From the NCBI GenBank assembly GCA_947095585.1, contig OX352763.1, positions 67,655,024 to 67,719,023 of the forward strand: a DNA stretch of 64,000 bases, given 5' to 3'. A program made the translations under genes and the position numbers. Shown one piece after another: positions 1 through 12,900 of this stretch. The stretch is from Nephrocerus scutellatus. Its lineage: Eukaryota > Arthropoda > Insecta > Diptera > Pipunculidae. The notes below the pieces were generated by a model. That model searched no databases, had not been told where the DNA came from, and saw only the letters and a list, made by a program, of their open reading frames with translations. Every line of letters starts with the position of its first letter. Within the stretch, counting starts at the first letter, position 1.

Positions 1-735
1 TGTTCTTTCCGAAATGTAAGGTGATAGTACAGGTGCCCTTTGAACGTAGATTCCCTGCTATACCTATAATGTTCGTTCTATAATTTTCTTCTATTGGTAT
101 AATTCTCTCAACTACGGAACTTTTTATTACCCAAATTGATGCTCCGGTGTCTAATAAGCATCGTATGACTTTCTTATTGTTAGATTTTATTTGTACGTAA
201 AGGCCGTTTTCTATCCCCGTCGTATATATGGTACTTGGTATATCGGGATTTATAGACTCCCCTCCGAAGGGTCGACTGGCCCCTCGGTGGTATGTTCATT
301 TCCCAATGCTCTTAACCTTTGGTAGTTAGTTGGGTTACCATTGTTTGTCCTACTAGTATTATTATAATATATGTCTCAATTCGGGACGTAGTTTCTATTA
401 TCGTAACCCTGTCGGTAGTTGTTATGCTGGTAGCTTTCTCTATGGCGATTATCAGAATTGCTCTGTGGAATTACTCTGTTATTGTTATTCTGGTTGGAGT
501 AGTAATTGTTGGTCATGTTATTGTCATTGCGTCCTCTAGAGTTTTGTCCTCTAAAATTTTGTTCTCAAAAGTTGTGTCCTCTAAAATTGTGTCCTCTAAA
601 GTTCTGTGCACTGAAGTTCTGGTTATAGTTGATATAGTTCACCCAGGAATTTTTTGACCCTTGCTCTATTTCCAGTAAATGCTGTGCCGCTTCTTGAAAA
701 GTCGTGTGTCTGGCGCGCAAGTATAATACGTACTC
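1..735 (-). pseudogene. gag C-terminus and start of pol (aspartic protease) of errantivirus-like element
   Basis: Minus-strand translation gives a gag stretch containing TTFQEAAQHLLEIEQ at about 720-645. It is followed by repeats of the type NFRGHNF and a long Asn/Arg-rich tail (about 610-330), typical of the nucleic-acid-binding end of errantivirus Gag. Further on, the retroviral-type protease signature LLDTGAS lies at 158-138. Frames change several times and stops interrupt the tail (for example near 390 and 570), so this is a decayed copy. The plus-strand reading frame at 319-657 is only the antisense of the low-complexity tail. Confidence 0.72.
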
Positions 736-2400
736 TGTCATTCACCACGTTTTTTTAAGTTATGCAAAATCTGATCATGTTCCAGAAGTTCCATAGGAAG
801 AAATCTTATAGTCACATCTTAGTCCTACATTCCGAATTTCGTGCGAATCGCTTGAAAAATTGCTTTGTTCCAGAAATTCTAGACAATAATGATCATATTC
901 CAGAAGTTCCATAGGAAGAAATCTTATAGTCACATCTTAGTCCTACCTTCCAAATTTCATGCGAACCGCTTGAAAAATTGCTTTGTTCCAGAAATTCCAG
1001 ACAATAATGATCATATTCCAGAAGTTCCATAGGAAAAAATCTTATAGTCACATCTTAGTCACACATTCCGAATTTCGTGCGAATCGCTTGAAAAATTGCT
1101 TTGTTCCAGAAATTCCAGAAAATAATGATCATATTCCAGAAGTTCCATAGGAAGAAATCTTATAGTCACTTCTTAGTCAAACATTCCGAATTTGATGCGA
1201 ATCGCTTGAGAAATTGCTTTGTTCCAGAAATTCCAAGCAATAATGAGCATATTCCAGAAGGTCCATAGAAAGAAATCTTATAGTCACATCTTAGTCACAC
1301 ATTCCCAATTTCGTGCGAATCGCTTGAAAAATAGCTTTGTTCTAGAAACTCCTGACAATAATGATCATATTCCAGAAGTTCCATAGGAAGAAATTTTATA
1401 GTCACATCTTAGTCCTACATTCAAAATTTCATGCGAATCGCTTGAGAAATTGCTTTGTTCCAGAAACTCCAGACAATAATGATCATATTCCAGAAGTTCC
1501 ATAGGAAGAAATCTTGTAGTCACATCTTAGTCCTACATTCAAAATTTCATTCGAATCGCTTGAGAAGTTGCTTTGTTCCAGATATTCCAGACAATAATGA
1601 TCATATTCTAGAAATTCCATAGGAAGAAATCTTATAGTCACATCTTACTCCTACATTCAAAATTTTATGCAAATCGCTTGAGAAATTGCTTTGTTCCAGA
1701 AATTCTAGACAATAATGATCATGTTCCAGAAGTTCCATAGGAAGAAATCTTATAGTCACATCTTAATCACACATTCCCAATTTCGTGCGAATCGCTTGAA
1801 AAATTGCTTTGTTCCAGAAACTCCAGACAATAATTATCATATTCCAGAAGTTCCATAGGAAGAAATCTTATAGTCATTTCTTAGTCAGACATTCCGAATT
1901 TCATGCGAATCGCTTGAGAAATTGCTTTGTTCCAGAAATTCCAGACAATAATGATCACATTCCAGAAGTTCCATAGAAAGAAATCTTATAGTCACATCTT
2001 AGTCACACATTCCGAATTTCGTGCGAATCGCTTGAAAAATTGCTTTGTTTCAGAAATTCCAGACAATAATGATCATAATCCAGAAGTTCCATAGGAAGAA
2101 ATCTTATAGTCATATCTTAGTCAGACATTCCAAATTTCATGCGAATCGCTTGAGAAATTGCTTTGTTCCAGAAATTCCAGACAATAATGATCATATTCCA
2201 GAAATTCCATAGGAAGAAATCTTATAGTCACATCTTAATCACACATTCCGAATTTCGTGCGAATCGCTTGAAAAATTGCTTTGTTCCAGAAATTCCAGAC
2301 AATAATTATCATATTCCAGAAGTTCCATAGGAAGAAATCTTATAGTCTCATCTTAGTCACACATTCCCAATTTCGTGCGAATCGCTTGAGAAATTGCTTT

Positions 2401-5400
2401 GTTCCAGAAATTCCAGACAATAATGATCATATTCCAGAAGTTCCATAGAAAGAAATCTTATAGTCACATCTTAGTCACACATTCCGAATTTCGTGCGAAT
2501 CGCTTGAAAAATTGCTTTGTTCCAGAAATTCCAGAAAATAATGATCATATTCCAGAAGTTCCATAGGAAGAAATCTTATAGTCACATCTTAGTCACACAT
2601 TCCCAATTTCGTGCGAATCGCTTGAAAAATAGCTTTGTTCTAGAAACTCCTGACAATAATGATCATATTCCAGAAGTTCCATAGGAAGACATTTTATAGT
2701 CACATCTTAGTCCTACATTCAAAATTTCATGCGAATCGCTTGAGAAATTGCTTTGTTCCAGATATTCCAGACAATAATGATCATATTCCAGAAATTCCAT
2801 AGGAAGAAATCTTATAGTCACATCTTACTCCTACATTCAAAATTTCATGCAAACCGCTTGAGAAATTGCTTTGTTCCAGAAACTCTAGACAATAATGATC
2901 ATGTTCCAGAAGTTCCATAGGAAGAAATCTTATAGCCACATCTTAATCACACTTTCCTAATTTCGTGCGAATCGCTTGAGAAATTGCTTTGTTCCAGAAA
3001 TTCCAGACAATAATGATCATATTCCAGAAGTTCCATAGAAAGAAATCTTATAGTCACATCTTAGTCACACATTCCGAATTTCGTGCGAATCGCTTGAAAA
3101 ATTGCTTTGTTCCAGAAATTCCAGAAAATAATGATCATATTCCAGAAGTTCCATAGGAAGAAATCTTATAGTCACATCTTAGTCACACATTCCCAATTTC
3201 GTGCGAATCGCTTGAAAAATAGCTTTGTTCTAGAAACTCCTGACAATAATGATCATATTCCAGAAGTTCCATAGGAAGACATTTTATAGTCACATCTTAG
3301 TCCTACATTCAAAATTTCATGCGAATCGCTTGAGAAATTGCTTTGTTCCAGATATTCCAGACAATAATGATCATATTCCAGAAATTCCATAGGAAGAAAT
3401 CTTATAGTCACATCTTACTCCTACATTCAAAATTTCATGCAAACCGCTTGAGAAATTGCTTTGTTCCAGAAACTCTAGACAATAATGATCATGTTCCAGA
3501 AGTTCCATAGGAAGAAATCTTATAGCCACATCTTAATCACACTTTCCTAATTTCGTGCGAATCGCTTGAAAAATTGCTTTGTTTCAGAAATTCCAGACAC
3601 TAATGATCATATTCCAGAAATTCCATATAGAAAAAATCTTATAGTCACATCTTAGTCACACATTCCAAATTTCGTGCGAATCGCTTGAAAAATTGCTTTG
3701 TTCCAGAAATTCCAGACAATAATGATCATATTCCAGAAGTTCCATATGAATAAATCTTACAGTCACATCTTAGTCCTACATTCCAAATTTCATGCGAATC
3801 GCTTGAGAAATTGCTTTGTTCCAGAAATTCCAGACAATAATGATCATATTCCAGAAGTTCCATAGGAAGAAATCTTATAGTCATATCTTAGTCAGACATT
3901 CCAAATTTCATGCGAATCGCTTGAGAAATTGCTTTGTTCCAGAAATTCCAGAAAATAATGATCATATTCCAGAAGTTCCATAGGAAGAAATCTTATAGTC
4001 ACTTCTTAGTCAAACATTCCGAATTTGATGCGAATCGCTTGAGAAATTGCTTTGTTCCAGAAATTCCAGACAATAATGATCATATTCCAGAAGTTCCATA
4101 GAAAGAAATCTTATAGTCACATCTTAGTCACACATTCCGAATTTCGTGCGAATCGCTTGAAAAATTGCTTTGTTTCAGAAATTCCAGACAATAATGATCA
4201 TAATCCAGAAGTTCCATAGGAAGAAATCTTATAGTCATATCTTAGTCAGACATTCCAAATTTCATGCGAATCGCTTGAGAAATTGCTTTGTTCCAGAAAT
4301 TCCAGACAATAATGATCATATTCCAGAAATTCCATAGGAAGAAATCTTATAGTCACATCTTAATCACACATTCCGAATTTCGTGCGAATCGCTTGAAAAA
4401 TTGCTTTGTTCCAGAAATTCCAGACAATAATTATCATATTCCAGAAGTTCCATAGGAAGAAATCTTATAGTCTCATCTTAGTCACACATTCCCAATTTCG
4501 TGCGAATCGGTTGAAAAATAGCTTTGTTCTAGAAACTCCTGACAATAATGATCATATTCCAAAAATTCCATAGGAAGACATTTTATAGTCACATCTTAGT
4601 CCTACATTCAAAATTTCATGCGAATCGCTTGAGAAATTGCTTTGTTCCAGATATTCCAGACAATAATGATCATATTCCAGAAATTCCATAGGAAGAAATC
4701 TTATAGTCACATCTTACTCCTACATTCAAAATTTCATGCAAACCGCTTGAGAAATTGCTTTGTTCCAGAAACTCTAGACAATAATGATCATGTTCCAGAA
4801 GTTCCATAGGAAGAAATCTTATAGCCACATCTTAATCACACTTTCCTAATTTCGTGCGAATCGCTTGAGAAATTGCTTTGTTCCAGAAATTCCAGACAAT
4901 AATGATCATATTCCAGAAGTTCCATAGAAAGAAATCTTATAGTCACATCTTAGTCACACATTCCGAATTTCGTGCGAATCGCTTGAAAAATTGCTTTGTT
5001 CCAGAAATTCCAGAAAATAATGATCATATTCCAGAAGTTCCATAGGAAGAAATCTTATAGTCACATCTTAGTCACACATTCCCAATTTCGTGCGAATCGC
5101 TTGAAAAATAGCTTTGTTCTAGAAACTCCTGACAATAATGATCATATTCCAGAAGTTCCATAGGAAGACATTTTATAGTCACATCTTAGTCCTACATTCA
5201 AAATTTCATGCGAATCGCTTGAGAAATTGCTTTGTTCCAGATATTCCAGACAATAATGATCATATTCCAGAAATTCCATAGGAAGAAATCTTATAGTCAC
5301 ATCTTACTCCTACATTCAAAATTTCATGCAAACCGCTTGAGAAATTGCTTTGTTCCAGAAACTCTAGACAATAATGATCATGTTCCAGAAGTTCCATAGG

Positions 5401-5500
5401 AAGAAATCTTATAGCCACATCTTAATCACACTTTCCTAATTTCGTGCGAATCGCTTGAAAAATTGCTTTGTTTCAGAAATTCCAGACACTAATGATCATA
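2401..5500. repeat. Higher-order repeats inside the satellite (590 bp and 1,889 bp)
   Basis: Variant patterns of the 118-bp units repeat in blocks. The run starting GTTCCAGAAATTCC at 2401 recurs at 2991, 590 bp (five units) later. The diagnostic unit with GTTTCAGAAATTCCAGACAC at 3581 recurs at 5470, and the unit at 2991 recurs at 4880. Both pairs are 1,889 bp apart, that is 16 units plus one inserted base. This indicates segmental amplification of multi-unit blocks. Confidence 0.85.
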
Positions 5501-8500
5501 TTCCAGAAATTCCATATAGAAAAAATCTTATAGTCACATCTTAGTCACACATTCCAAATTTCGTGCGAATCGCTTGAAAAATTGCTTTGTTCCAGAAATT
5601 CCAGACAATAATGATCATATTCCAGAAGTTCCATATGAATAAATCTTACAGTCACATCTTAGTCCTACATTCCAAATTTCATGCGAATCGCTTGAGAAAT
5701 TGCTTTGTTCCAGAAATTCCAGACAATAATGATCATATTCCAGAAATTCCATAGGAAGAAATCTTATAGTCACATCTTACTCCTACATTCAAAATTTCAT
5801 GCGAATCGCTTGAGAAATTGCTTTGTTCCAGAAATTCCAGAAAATAATGATCATATGCCAGAAGTTCCATAGGAAGAAATCTTATAGTCACTTCTTAGTC
5901 AAACATTCCGAATTTGATGCGAATCGCTTGAGAAATTGCTTTGTTCCAAAAATGCCAGACACTAATGATCATATTCCAGAAGTTCCATAGGAAGAAATCT
6001 TATAGTCACTTCTTAGTCACACATTCCCAATTTCGTGCGAATCGCTTGAAAAATAGCTTTGTTCTAGAAACTCCTGACAATAATGATCATATTCCAGAAG
6101 TTCCATAGGAAGAAATTTTATAGTCACATCTTAGTCCTACATTCAAAATTTCATGCGAATCGCTTGAGAAATTGCTTTGTTCCAGAAATTCCAGACAATA
6201 ATGATCATATTCCAGAAATTCCATAGGAAGAAATCTTATAGTCACATCTTACTCCTACATTCAAAATTTCATGCGAATCGCTTGAGAAATTGCTTTGTTT
6301 CAGATATTCCAGACAATAATGATCATATTCCAGAAATTCCATAGGAAGAAATCTTATAGTCACTTCTTAGTCAAACATTCCGAATTTGATGCGAATCGCT
6401 TGAGAAATTGCTTTGTTCCAGAAATGCCAGACACTAATGATCATATTCCAGAAGTTCCATAGGAAGAAATCTTATAGTCACTTCTTAGTCACACATTCCC
6501 AATTTCGTGCGAATCGCTTGAAAAATAGCTTTGTTCTAGAAACTCCTGACAATAATGATCATATTCCAGAAGTTCCATAGGAAGAAATTTTATAGTCACA
6601 TCTTAGTCCTACATTCAAAATTTCATGCGAATCGCTTGAGAAATTGCTTTGTTCCAGAAATTCCAGACAATAATGATCATATTCCAGAAATTCCATAGGA
6701 AGAAATCTTATAGTCACATCTTACTCCTACATTCAAAATTTCATGCGAATCGCTTGAGAAATTGCTTTGTTTCAGATATTCCAGACAATAATGATCATAT
6801 TCCAGAAATTCCATAGGAAGAAATCTTATAGTCACATCTTACTCCTACATTCAAAATTTCATGCAAATCGCTTGAGAAATTGCTTTGTTCCAGAAATTCT
6901 AGACAATAATGATCATGTTCCAGAAGTTCCATAGGAAGAAATCTTATAGTCACATCTTAATCACACTTTCCTAATTTCGTGCGAATCGCTTGAAAAATTG
7001 CTTTGTTTCAGAAATTCCAGACACTAATGATCATATTCCAGAAATTCCATATAGAAAAAATCTTATAGTCACATCTTAGTCACACATTCCGAATTTCGTG
7101 CGAATCGCTTGAAAAATTGCTTTGTTCCAGAAATTCCAGACACTAATGATCATATTCCAGAAATTCCATATAGAAAAAATCTTATAGTCACATCTTAGTC
7201 ACACATTCCGAATTTCGTGCGAATCGCTTGAAAAATTGCTTTGTTCCAGAAATTCCAGACAATAATGATCATATCCCAGAAATTCCATAGGAAGAAATCT
7301 TATAGTCACATCTTACTCCTACATTCAAAATTTTATGCGAATCGCTTGAGAAATTGCTTTGTTCCAGAAATTCTAGACAATAATGATCATGTTCCAGAAG
7401 TTCCATAGGAAGAAATCTTATAGTCACACATTCCCAATTTCGTGCAAATCGCTTGAAAATTTGCTTTGTTCCAGAAACTCCAGACAATAATGATCATATT
7501 CCAGAAGTTCCGTAGGAAGAAATCTTATAGTCATATCTTAGTCAGACATTCCGAATTTCATGCGAATCGCTTGAGAAGTTGCTTTGTTCCAGAAATTCCA
7601 GACAATAATGATCATATTCCAGAAGTTCCATAGAAAGAAATCTTATAGTCACATCTTAGTCACACATTCCGAATTTCGTGCGAATCGATTGAAAAATTGC
7701 TTTGTTCCAGAAATTCCAGAAAATAATGATCATATTCCAGAAGTTCCATAGGAAGAAATCTTATAGTCACTTCTTAGTCAAACATTCCGAATTTGATGCG
7801 AATCGCTTGAGAAATTGCTTTGTTCCAGAAATGCCAGACACTAATGATCATATTCCAGAAGTTCCATAGGAAGAAATCTTGTAGTCACATCTTAGTCACA
7901 CATTCCCAATTTCGTGCGAATCGCTTGAAAAATAGCTTTGTTCTAGAAACTCCTGACAATAATGATCACATTCCAGAAGTTCCATAGGAAGAAATTTTAT
8001 AGTCATATCTTAGTCCTACATTCAAAATTTCATGCGAATCGCTTGAGAAATTGCTTTGTTTCAGATATTCCAGACAATAATGATCATATTCCAGAAATTC
8101 CATAGGAAGAAATCTTATAGTCACATCTTACTCCTACATTCAAAATTTCATGCAAATCGCTTGAGAAATTGCTTTGTTCCAGAAATTCTAGACAATAATG
8201 ATCATGTTCCAGAAGTTCCATAGGAAGAAATCTTATAGTCACATCTTAATCACACTTTCCTAATTTCGTGCGAATCGCTTGAAAAATTTCTTTGTTTCAG
8301 AAATTCCAGACACTAATGATCATATTCCAGAAATTCCATATAGAAAAAATCTTATAGTCACATCTTAGTCACACATTCCGAATTTCGTGCGAATCGCTTG
8401 AAAAATTGCTTTGTTCCAGAAATTCCAGACAATAATGATCATATTCCAGAAGTTCCATAGGAATAAATCTTACAGTCACATCTTAGTCCTACATTCCAAA

Positions 8501-11500
8501 TTTCATCCGAATCGCTTGAGAAATTGCTTTGTTCCAGAAATTCCAGACAATATTGATCATATTCCAGAAGTTCCATAGGAAGAAATCTTATAGTCACATC
8601 TTAGTCCTACATTCAAAATTTCATGCGAGTCGCTTGAGAAATTGCTTTGTTCCAGAAATTCCAGACAATAATGATCATATTCCAGAAGTTCCATAGGAAG
8701 AAATGTTATAGTCACATCTTAGCCACACATTCCGAATTTCGTGCGAATCGCTTGAAAAATTGCTTTGTTCCAGAAATTCCAGACAATAATAATCATATTC
8801 CAGAAGTTCCATATAGAAAAAATCTTATAGTCACATCTTAGTCACACATTCCAAATTTCGTGCGAATCGCTTGAAAAATTGCTTTGTTCCAGAAATTCCA
8901 GACAATAATGATCATATTCCAGAAGTTCCATATGAATAAATCTTACAGTCACATCTTAGTCCTACATTCCAAATTTCATGCGAATCGCTTGAGAAATTGC
9001 TTTGTTCCAGAAATTCCAGACAATAATGATCATATTCCAGAAGTTCCATAGGAAGAAATCTTATAGTCATATCTTAGTCAGACATTCCAAATTTCATGCG
9101 AATCGCTTGAGAAATTGCTTTGTTCCAGAAATTCCAGAAAATAATGATCATATTCCAGAAGTTCCATAGGAAGAAATCTTATAGTCACTTCTTAGTCAAA
9201 CATTCCGAATTTGATGCGAATCGCTTGAGAAATTGCTTTGTTCCAAAAATGCCAGACACTAATGATCATATTCCAGAAGTTCCATAGGAAGAAATCTTAT
9301 AGTCACTTCTTAGTCACACATTCCCAATTTCGTGCGAATCGCTTGAAAAATAGCTTTGTTCTAGAAACTCCTGACAATAATGATCATATTCCAGAAGTTC
9401 CATAGGAAGAAATTTTATAGTCACATCTTAGTCCTACATTCAAAATTTCATGCGAATCGCTTGAGAAATTGCTTTGTTCCAGAAATTCCAGACAATAATG
9501 ATCATATTCCAGAAATTCCATAGGAAGAAATCTTATAGTCACATCTTACTCCTACATTCAAAATTTCATGCGAATCGCTTGAGAAATTGCTTTGTTTCAG
9601 ATATTCCAGACAATAATGATCATATTCCAGAAATTCCATAGGAAGAAATCTTATAGTCACTTCTTAGTCAAACATTCCGAATTTGATGCGAATCGCTTGA
9701 GAAATTGCTTTGTTCCAGAAATGCCAGACACTAATGATCATATTCCAGAAGTTCCATAGGAAGAAATCTTATAGTCACTTCTTAGTCACACATTCCCAAT
9801 TTCGTGCGAATCGCTTGAAAAATAGCTTTGTTCTAGAAACTCCTGACAATAATGATCATATTCCAGAAGTTCCATAGGAAGAAATTTTATAGTCACATCT
9901 TAGTCCTACATTCAAAATTTCATGCGAATCGCTTGAGAAATTGCTTTGTTCCAGAAATTCCAGACAATAATGATCATATTCCAGAAATTCCATAGGAAGA
10001 AATCTTATAGTCACATCTTACTCCTACATTCAAAATTTCATGCGAATCGCTTGAGAAATTGCTTTGTTTCAGATATTCCAGACAATAATGATCATATTCC
10101 AGAAATTCCATAGGAAGAAATCTTATAGTCACATCTTACTCCTACATTCAAAATTTCATGCAAATCGCTTGAGAAATTGCTTTGTTCCAGAAATTCTAGA
10201 CAATAATGATCATGTTCCAGAAGTTCCATAGGAAGAAATCTTATAGTCACATCTTAATCACACTTTCCTAATTTCGTGCGAATCGCTTGAAAAATTGCTT
10301 TGTTTCAGAAATTCCAGACACTAATGATCATATTCCAGAAATTCCATATAGAAAAAATCTTATAGTCACATCTTAGTCACACATTCCGAATTTCGTGCGA
10401 ATCGCTTGAAAAATTGCTTTGTTCCAGAAATTCCAGACACTAATGATCATATTCCAGAAATTCCATATAGAAAAAATCTTATAGTCACATCTTAGTCACA
10501 CATTCCGAATTTCGTGCGAATCGCTTGAAAAATTGCTTTGTTCCAGAAATTCCAGACAATAATGATCATATCCCAGAAATTCCATAGGAAGAAATCTTAT
10601 AGTCACATCTTACTCCTACATTCAAAATTTTATGCGAATCGCTTGAGAAATTGCTTTGTTCCAGAAATTCTAGACAATAATGATCATGTTCCAGAAGTTC
10701 CATAGGAAGAAATCTTATAGTCACACATTCCCAATTTCGTGCAAATCGCTTGAAAATTTGCTTTGTTCCAGAAACTCCAGACAATAATGATCATATTCCA
10801 GAAGTTCCGTAGGAAGAAATCTTATAGTCATATCTTAGTCAGACATTCCGAATTTCATGCGAATCGCTTGAGAAGTTGCTTTGTTCCAGAAATTCCAGAC
10901 AATAATGATCATATTCCAGAAGTTCCATAGAAAGAAATCTTATAGTCACATCTTAGTCACACATTCCGAATTTCGTGCGAATCGATTGAAAAATTGCTTT
11001 GTTCCAGAAATTCCAGAAAATAATGATCATATTCCAGAAGTTCCATAGGAAGAAATCTTATAGTCACTTCTTAGTCAAACATTCCGAATTTGATGCGAAT
11101 CGCTTGAGAAATTGCTTTGTTCCAGAAATGCCAGACACTAATGATCATATTCCAGAAGTTCCATAGGAAGAAATCTTGTAGTCACATCTTAGTCACACAT
11201 TCCCAATTTCGTGCGAATCGCTTGAAAAATAGCTTTGTTCTAGAAACTCCTGACAATAATGATCACATTCCAGAAGTTCCATAGGAAGAAATTTTATAGT
11301 CATATCTTAGTCCTACATTCAAAATTTCATGCGAATCGCTTGAGAAATTGCTTTGTTTCAGATATTCCAGACAATAATGATCATATTCCAGAAATTCCAT
11401 AGGAAGAAATCTTATAGTCACATCTTACTCCTACATTCAAAATTTCATGCAAATCGCTTGAGAAATTGCTTTGTTCCAGAAATTCTAGACAATAATGATC

Positions 11501-12180
11501 ATGTTCCAGAAGTTCCATAGGAAGAAATCTTATAGTCACATCTTAATCACACTTTCCTAATTTCGTGCGAATCGCTTGAAAAATTTCTTTGTTTCAGAAA
11601 TTCCAGACACTAATGATCATATTCCAGAAATTCCATATAGAAAAAATCTTATAGTCACATCTTAGTCACACATTCCGAATTTCGTGCGAATCGCTTGAAA
11701 AATTGCTTTGTTCCAGAAACTCCAGACAATAATGATCATATTCCAGAAGTTCCGTAGGAAGAAATCTTATAGTCATATCTTAGTCAGACATTCCGAATTT
11801 CATGCGAATCGCTTGAGAAGTTGCTTTGTTCCAGAAATTCCAGACAATAATGATCATATTCCAGAAGTTCCATAGGAATAAATCTTACAGTCACATCTTA
11901 GTCCTACATTCCAAATTTCATGCGAATCGCTTGAGAAATTGCTTTGTTCCAGAAATTCCAGACAATAATGATCATATTCCAGAAGTTCCATAGGAAGAAA
12001 TCTTATAGTCACATCTTAGTCCTACATTCAAAATTTCATGCGAGTCGCTTGAGAAATTGCTTTGTTCCAGAAATTCCAGACAATAATGATCATATTCCAG
12101 AAGTTCCATAGGAAGAAATGTTATAGTCACATCTTAGCCACACATTCCGAATTTCGTGCGAATCGCTTGAAAAATTGCTT
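5500..12180. repeat. Duplicated block of about 3.3 kb (28 units) inside the satellite
   Basis: The segment from about 5500 to 8650 recurs from about 8800 to 12000 at an offset of 3,297 bp. Shared rare variants include CCATATGAATAAATCTTACA (5633 and 8930), the unit with the 11-bp deletion (about 7420 and 10720) and GGAAGAAATGTTATAG (8696 and 12111). The last pair is offset by 3,415 bp, so the second copy gained one extra 118-bp unit near 11.7-11.9 kb. Some units between the copies differ. Confidence 0.85.
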
Positions 12181-12456
12181 TGTTCCAGAAATTCCAGACA
12201 ATAATAATCATATTCCAGAAGTTCTTTAGGAAGAAATCTTATAGTCTCATCTTAGTCACACATTCCGAATTTCGTGCGAATCACTTGAAAAATTGCTTTG
12301 TTCCAGAAATTCCAGACAATTAAGATCATATTCCAGAAGTTCCATAGGAAGAATTCTTATAGTCACATCTTAGTCCTACATTCAAAATTTCATGCGAATC
12401 GCTTGAGAAATTGTTTTGTTCCAGAAATTCCAGACAATAATGATCATATTCCAGAA

Positions 12457-12900
12457 GTTCTCGGTGAGTGCCTTACCTTGAATTTTGCACTTAAGTAAGA
12501 ACTTAATTAATGTTTGTTTTGCGGTCGGAGAGAGTGTATCGTAATAGAACTCGATACTGTTTAGAAAGTCCCTACTGTTTTCCAGTCTTTTACCTTCTTC
12601 TTCCCACGTAAGGGTTGATACCTTCTGAGCAAAAGTGAAACTGAATTCGTCCGTCATTTTGCTTATGTTCCTTAGTGTTTCGTTTGGTGTAAGATTTGTG
12701 TCTTCTGTTCTTATCTCTTGTATTATACTTTTTTCGATTCTGTTTATTGCTTCTATCTTATATCTGTGTAATTTGTCATATAGTGTTTTCAAGTTCTTTT
12801 TTTTCAGGTATGGCTTCTTCTAGACGTTTTGCTACAGTTTGTGCCTGTTGTGCAACGGGCGATTTATCAAAACTACGAAGTGTGTGTAGTTTAGTAGTAG
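12457..12900 (-). pseudogene. gag N-terminal part of errantivirus-like element
   Basis: A minus-strand reading frame covers 12792-12457 and then runs on into satellite sequence. Helix-rich Gag-like residues include TLYDKLHRYKIEAINRIEKS and TAKQTLIKFLLKCKIQG. Upstream (about 12880-12795) a second frame with KSPVAQQAQTVAKRLEEAIP is shifted relative to the first at an A-rich run near 12800. The gag frame ends abruptly at the satellite edge (about 12456), and sequence related to the rest of gag resumes at 735 on the other side. Assignment to errantivirus Gag rests on general resemblance and on the protease linked across the array. Confidence 0.6.

Larger units (their letters stand above)
766..12456. 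repeat. Satellite array, 118-bp unit, about 99 copies
   Basis: The landmark GCGAATCGCTTG recurs at 843, 961 (one variant base), 1079 and 1197, exactly 118 bp apart, and the pattern continues to about 12450. The array length divided by 118 gives about 99 units. Each unit contains GAATTTCGTGCGAATCGCTT, TTGCTTTGTTCCAGAAATTC, ACAATAATGATCATATTCC and CCATAGGAAGAAATCTTATA. Units differ by a few substitutions. A few carry 1-bp insertions (CCATATAGAAAAAATC variant), and two carry an 11-bp deletion (near 7420 and 10720). Both edges lie in errantivirus gag. Short reading frames inside are by-products of the periodicity. Confidence 0.97.
1..12900 (-). mobile_element. Errantivirus-like (gypsy) retroelement relic split by a satellite array
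   Basis: Both flanks of the 118-bp satellite read on the minus strand as parts of one gypsy-like element. The gag N-terminal part lies at 12457-12900. The gag C-terminal part and the aspartic protease lie at 1-735, and the element continues beyond the window. Family knowledge: errantiviruses have a gag with an Asn/Arg-rich tail followed by pol. No LTR or primer-binding site was found at the 5' side (12.9-13.1 kb), which is simply AT-rich. Membership of the two halves in one insertion is inferred from their order, orientation and gag content. Confidence 0.7.

Noticed and set aside
319..657. Plus-strand frame of 112 aa
   Set aside because: It is the antisense of the Asn/Arg-rich gag tail; the minus strand carries recognisable gag and protease residues.
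7269..7487. Open frames inside the satellite (also 8647-8841, 10566-10784, 12298-12498)
   Set aside because: They follow the 118-bp periodicity, repeat exactly with the block duplications, and match no protein family; chance open frames.
766..12456. CRISPR array
   Set aside because: Units are contiguous 118-bp tandem copies without unique spacers, in a eukaryotic transposon context.
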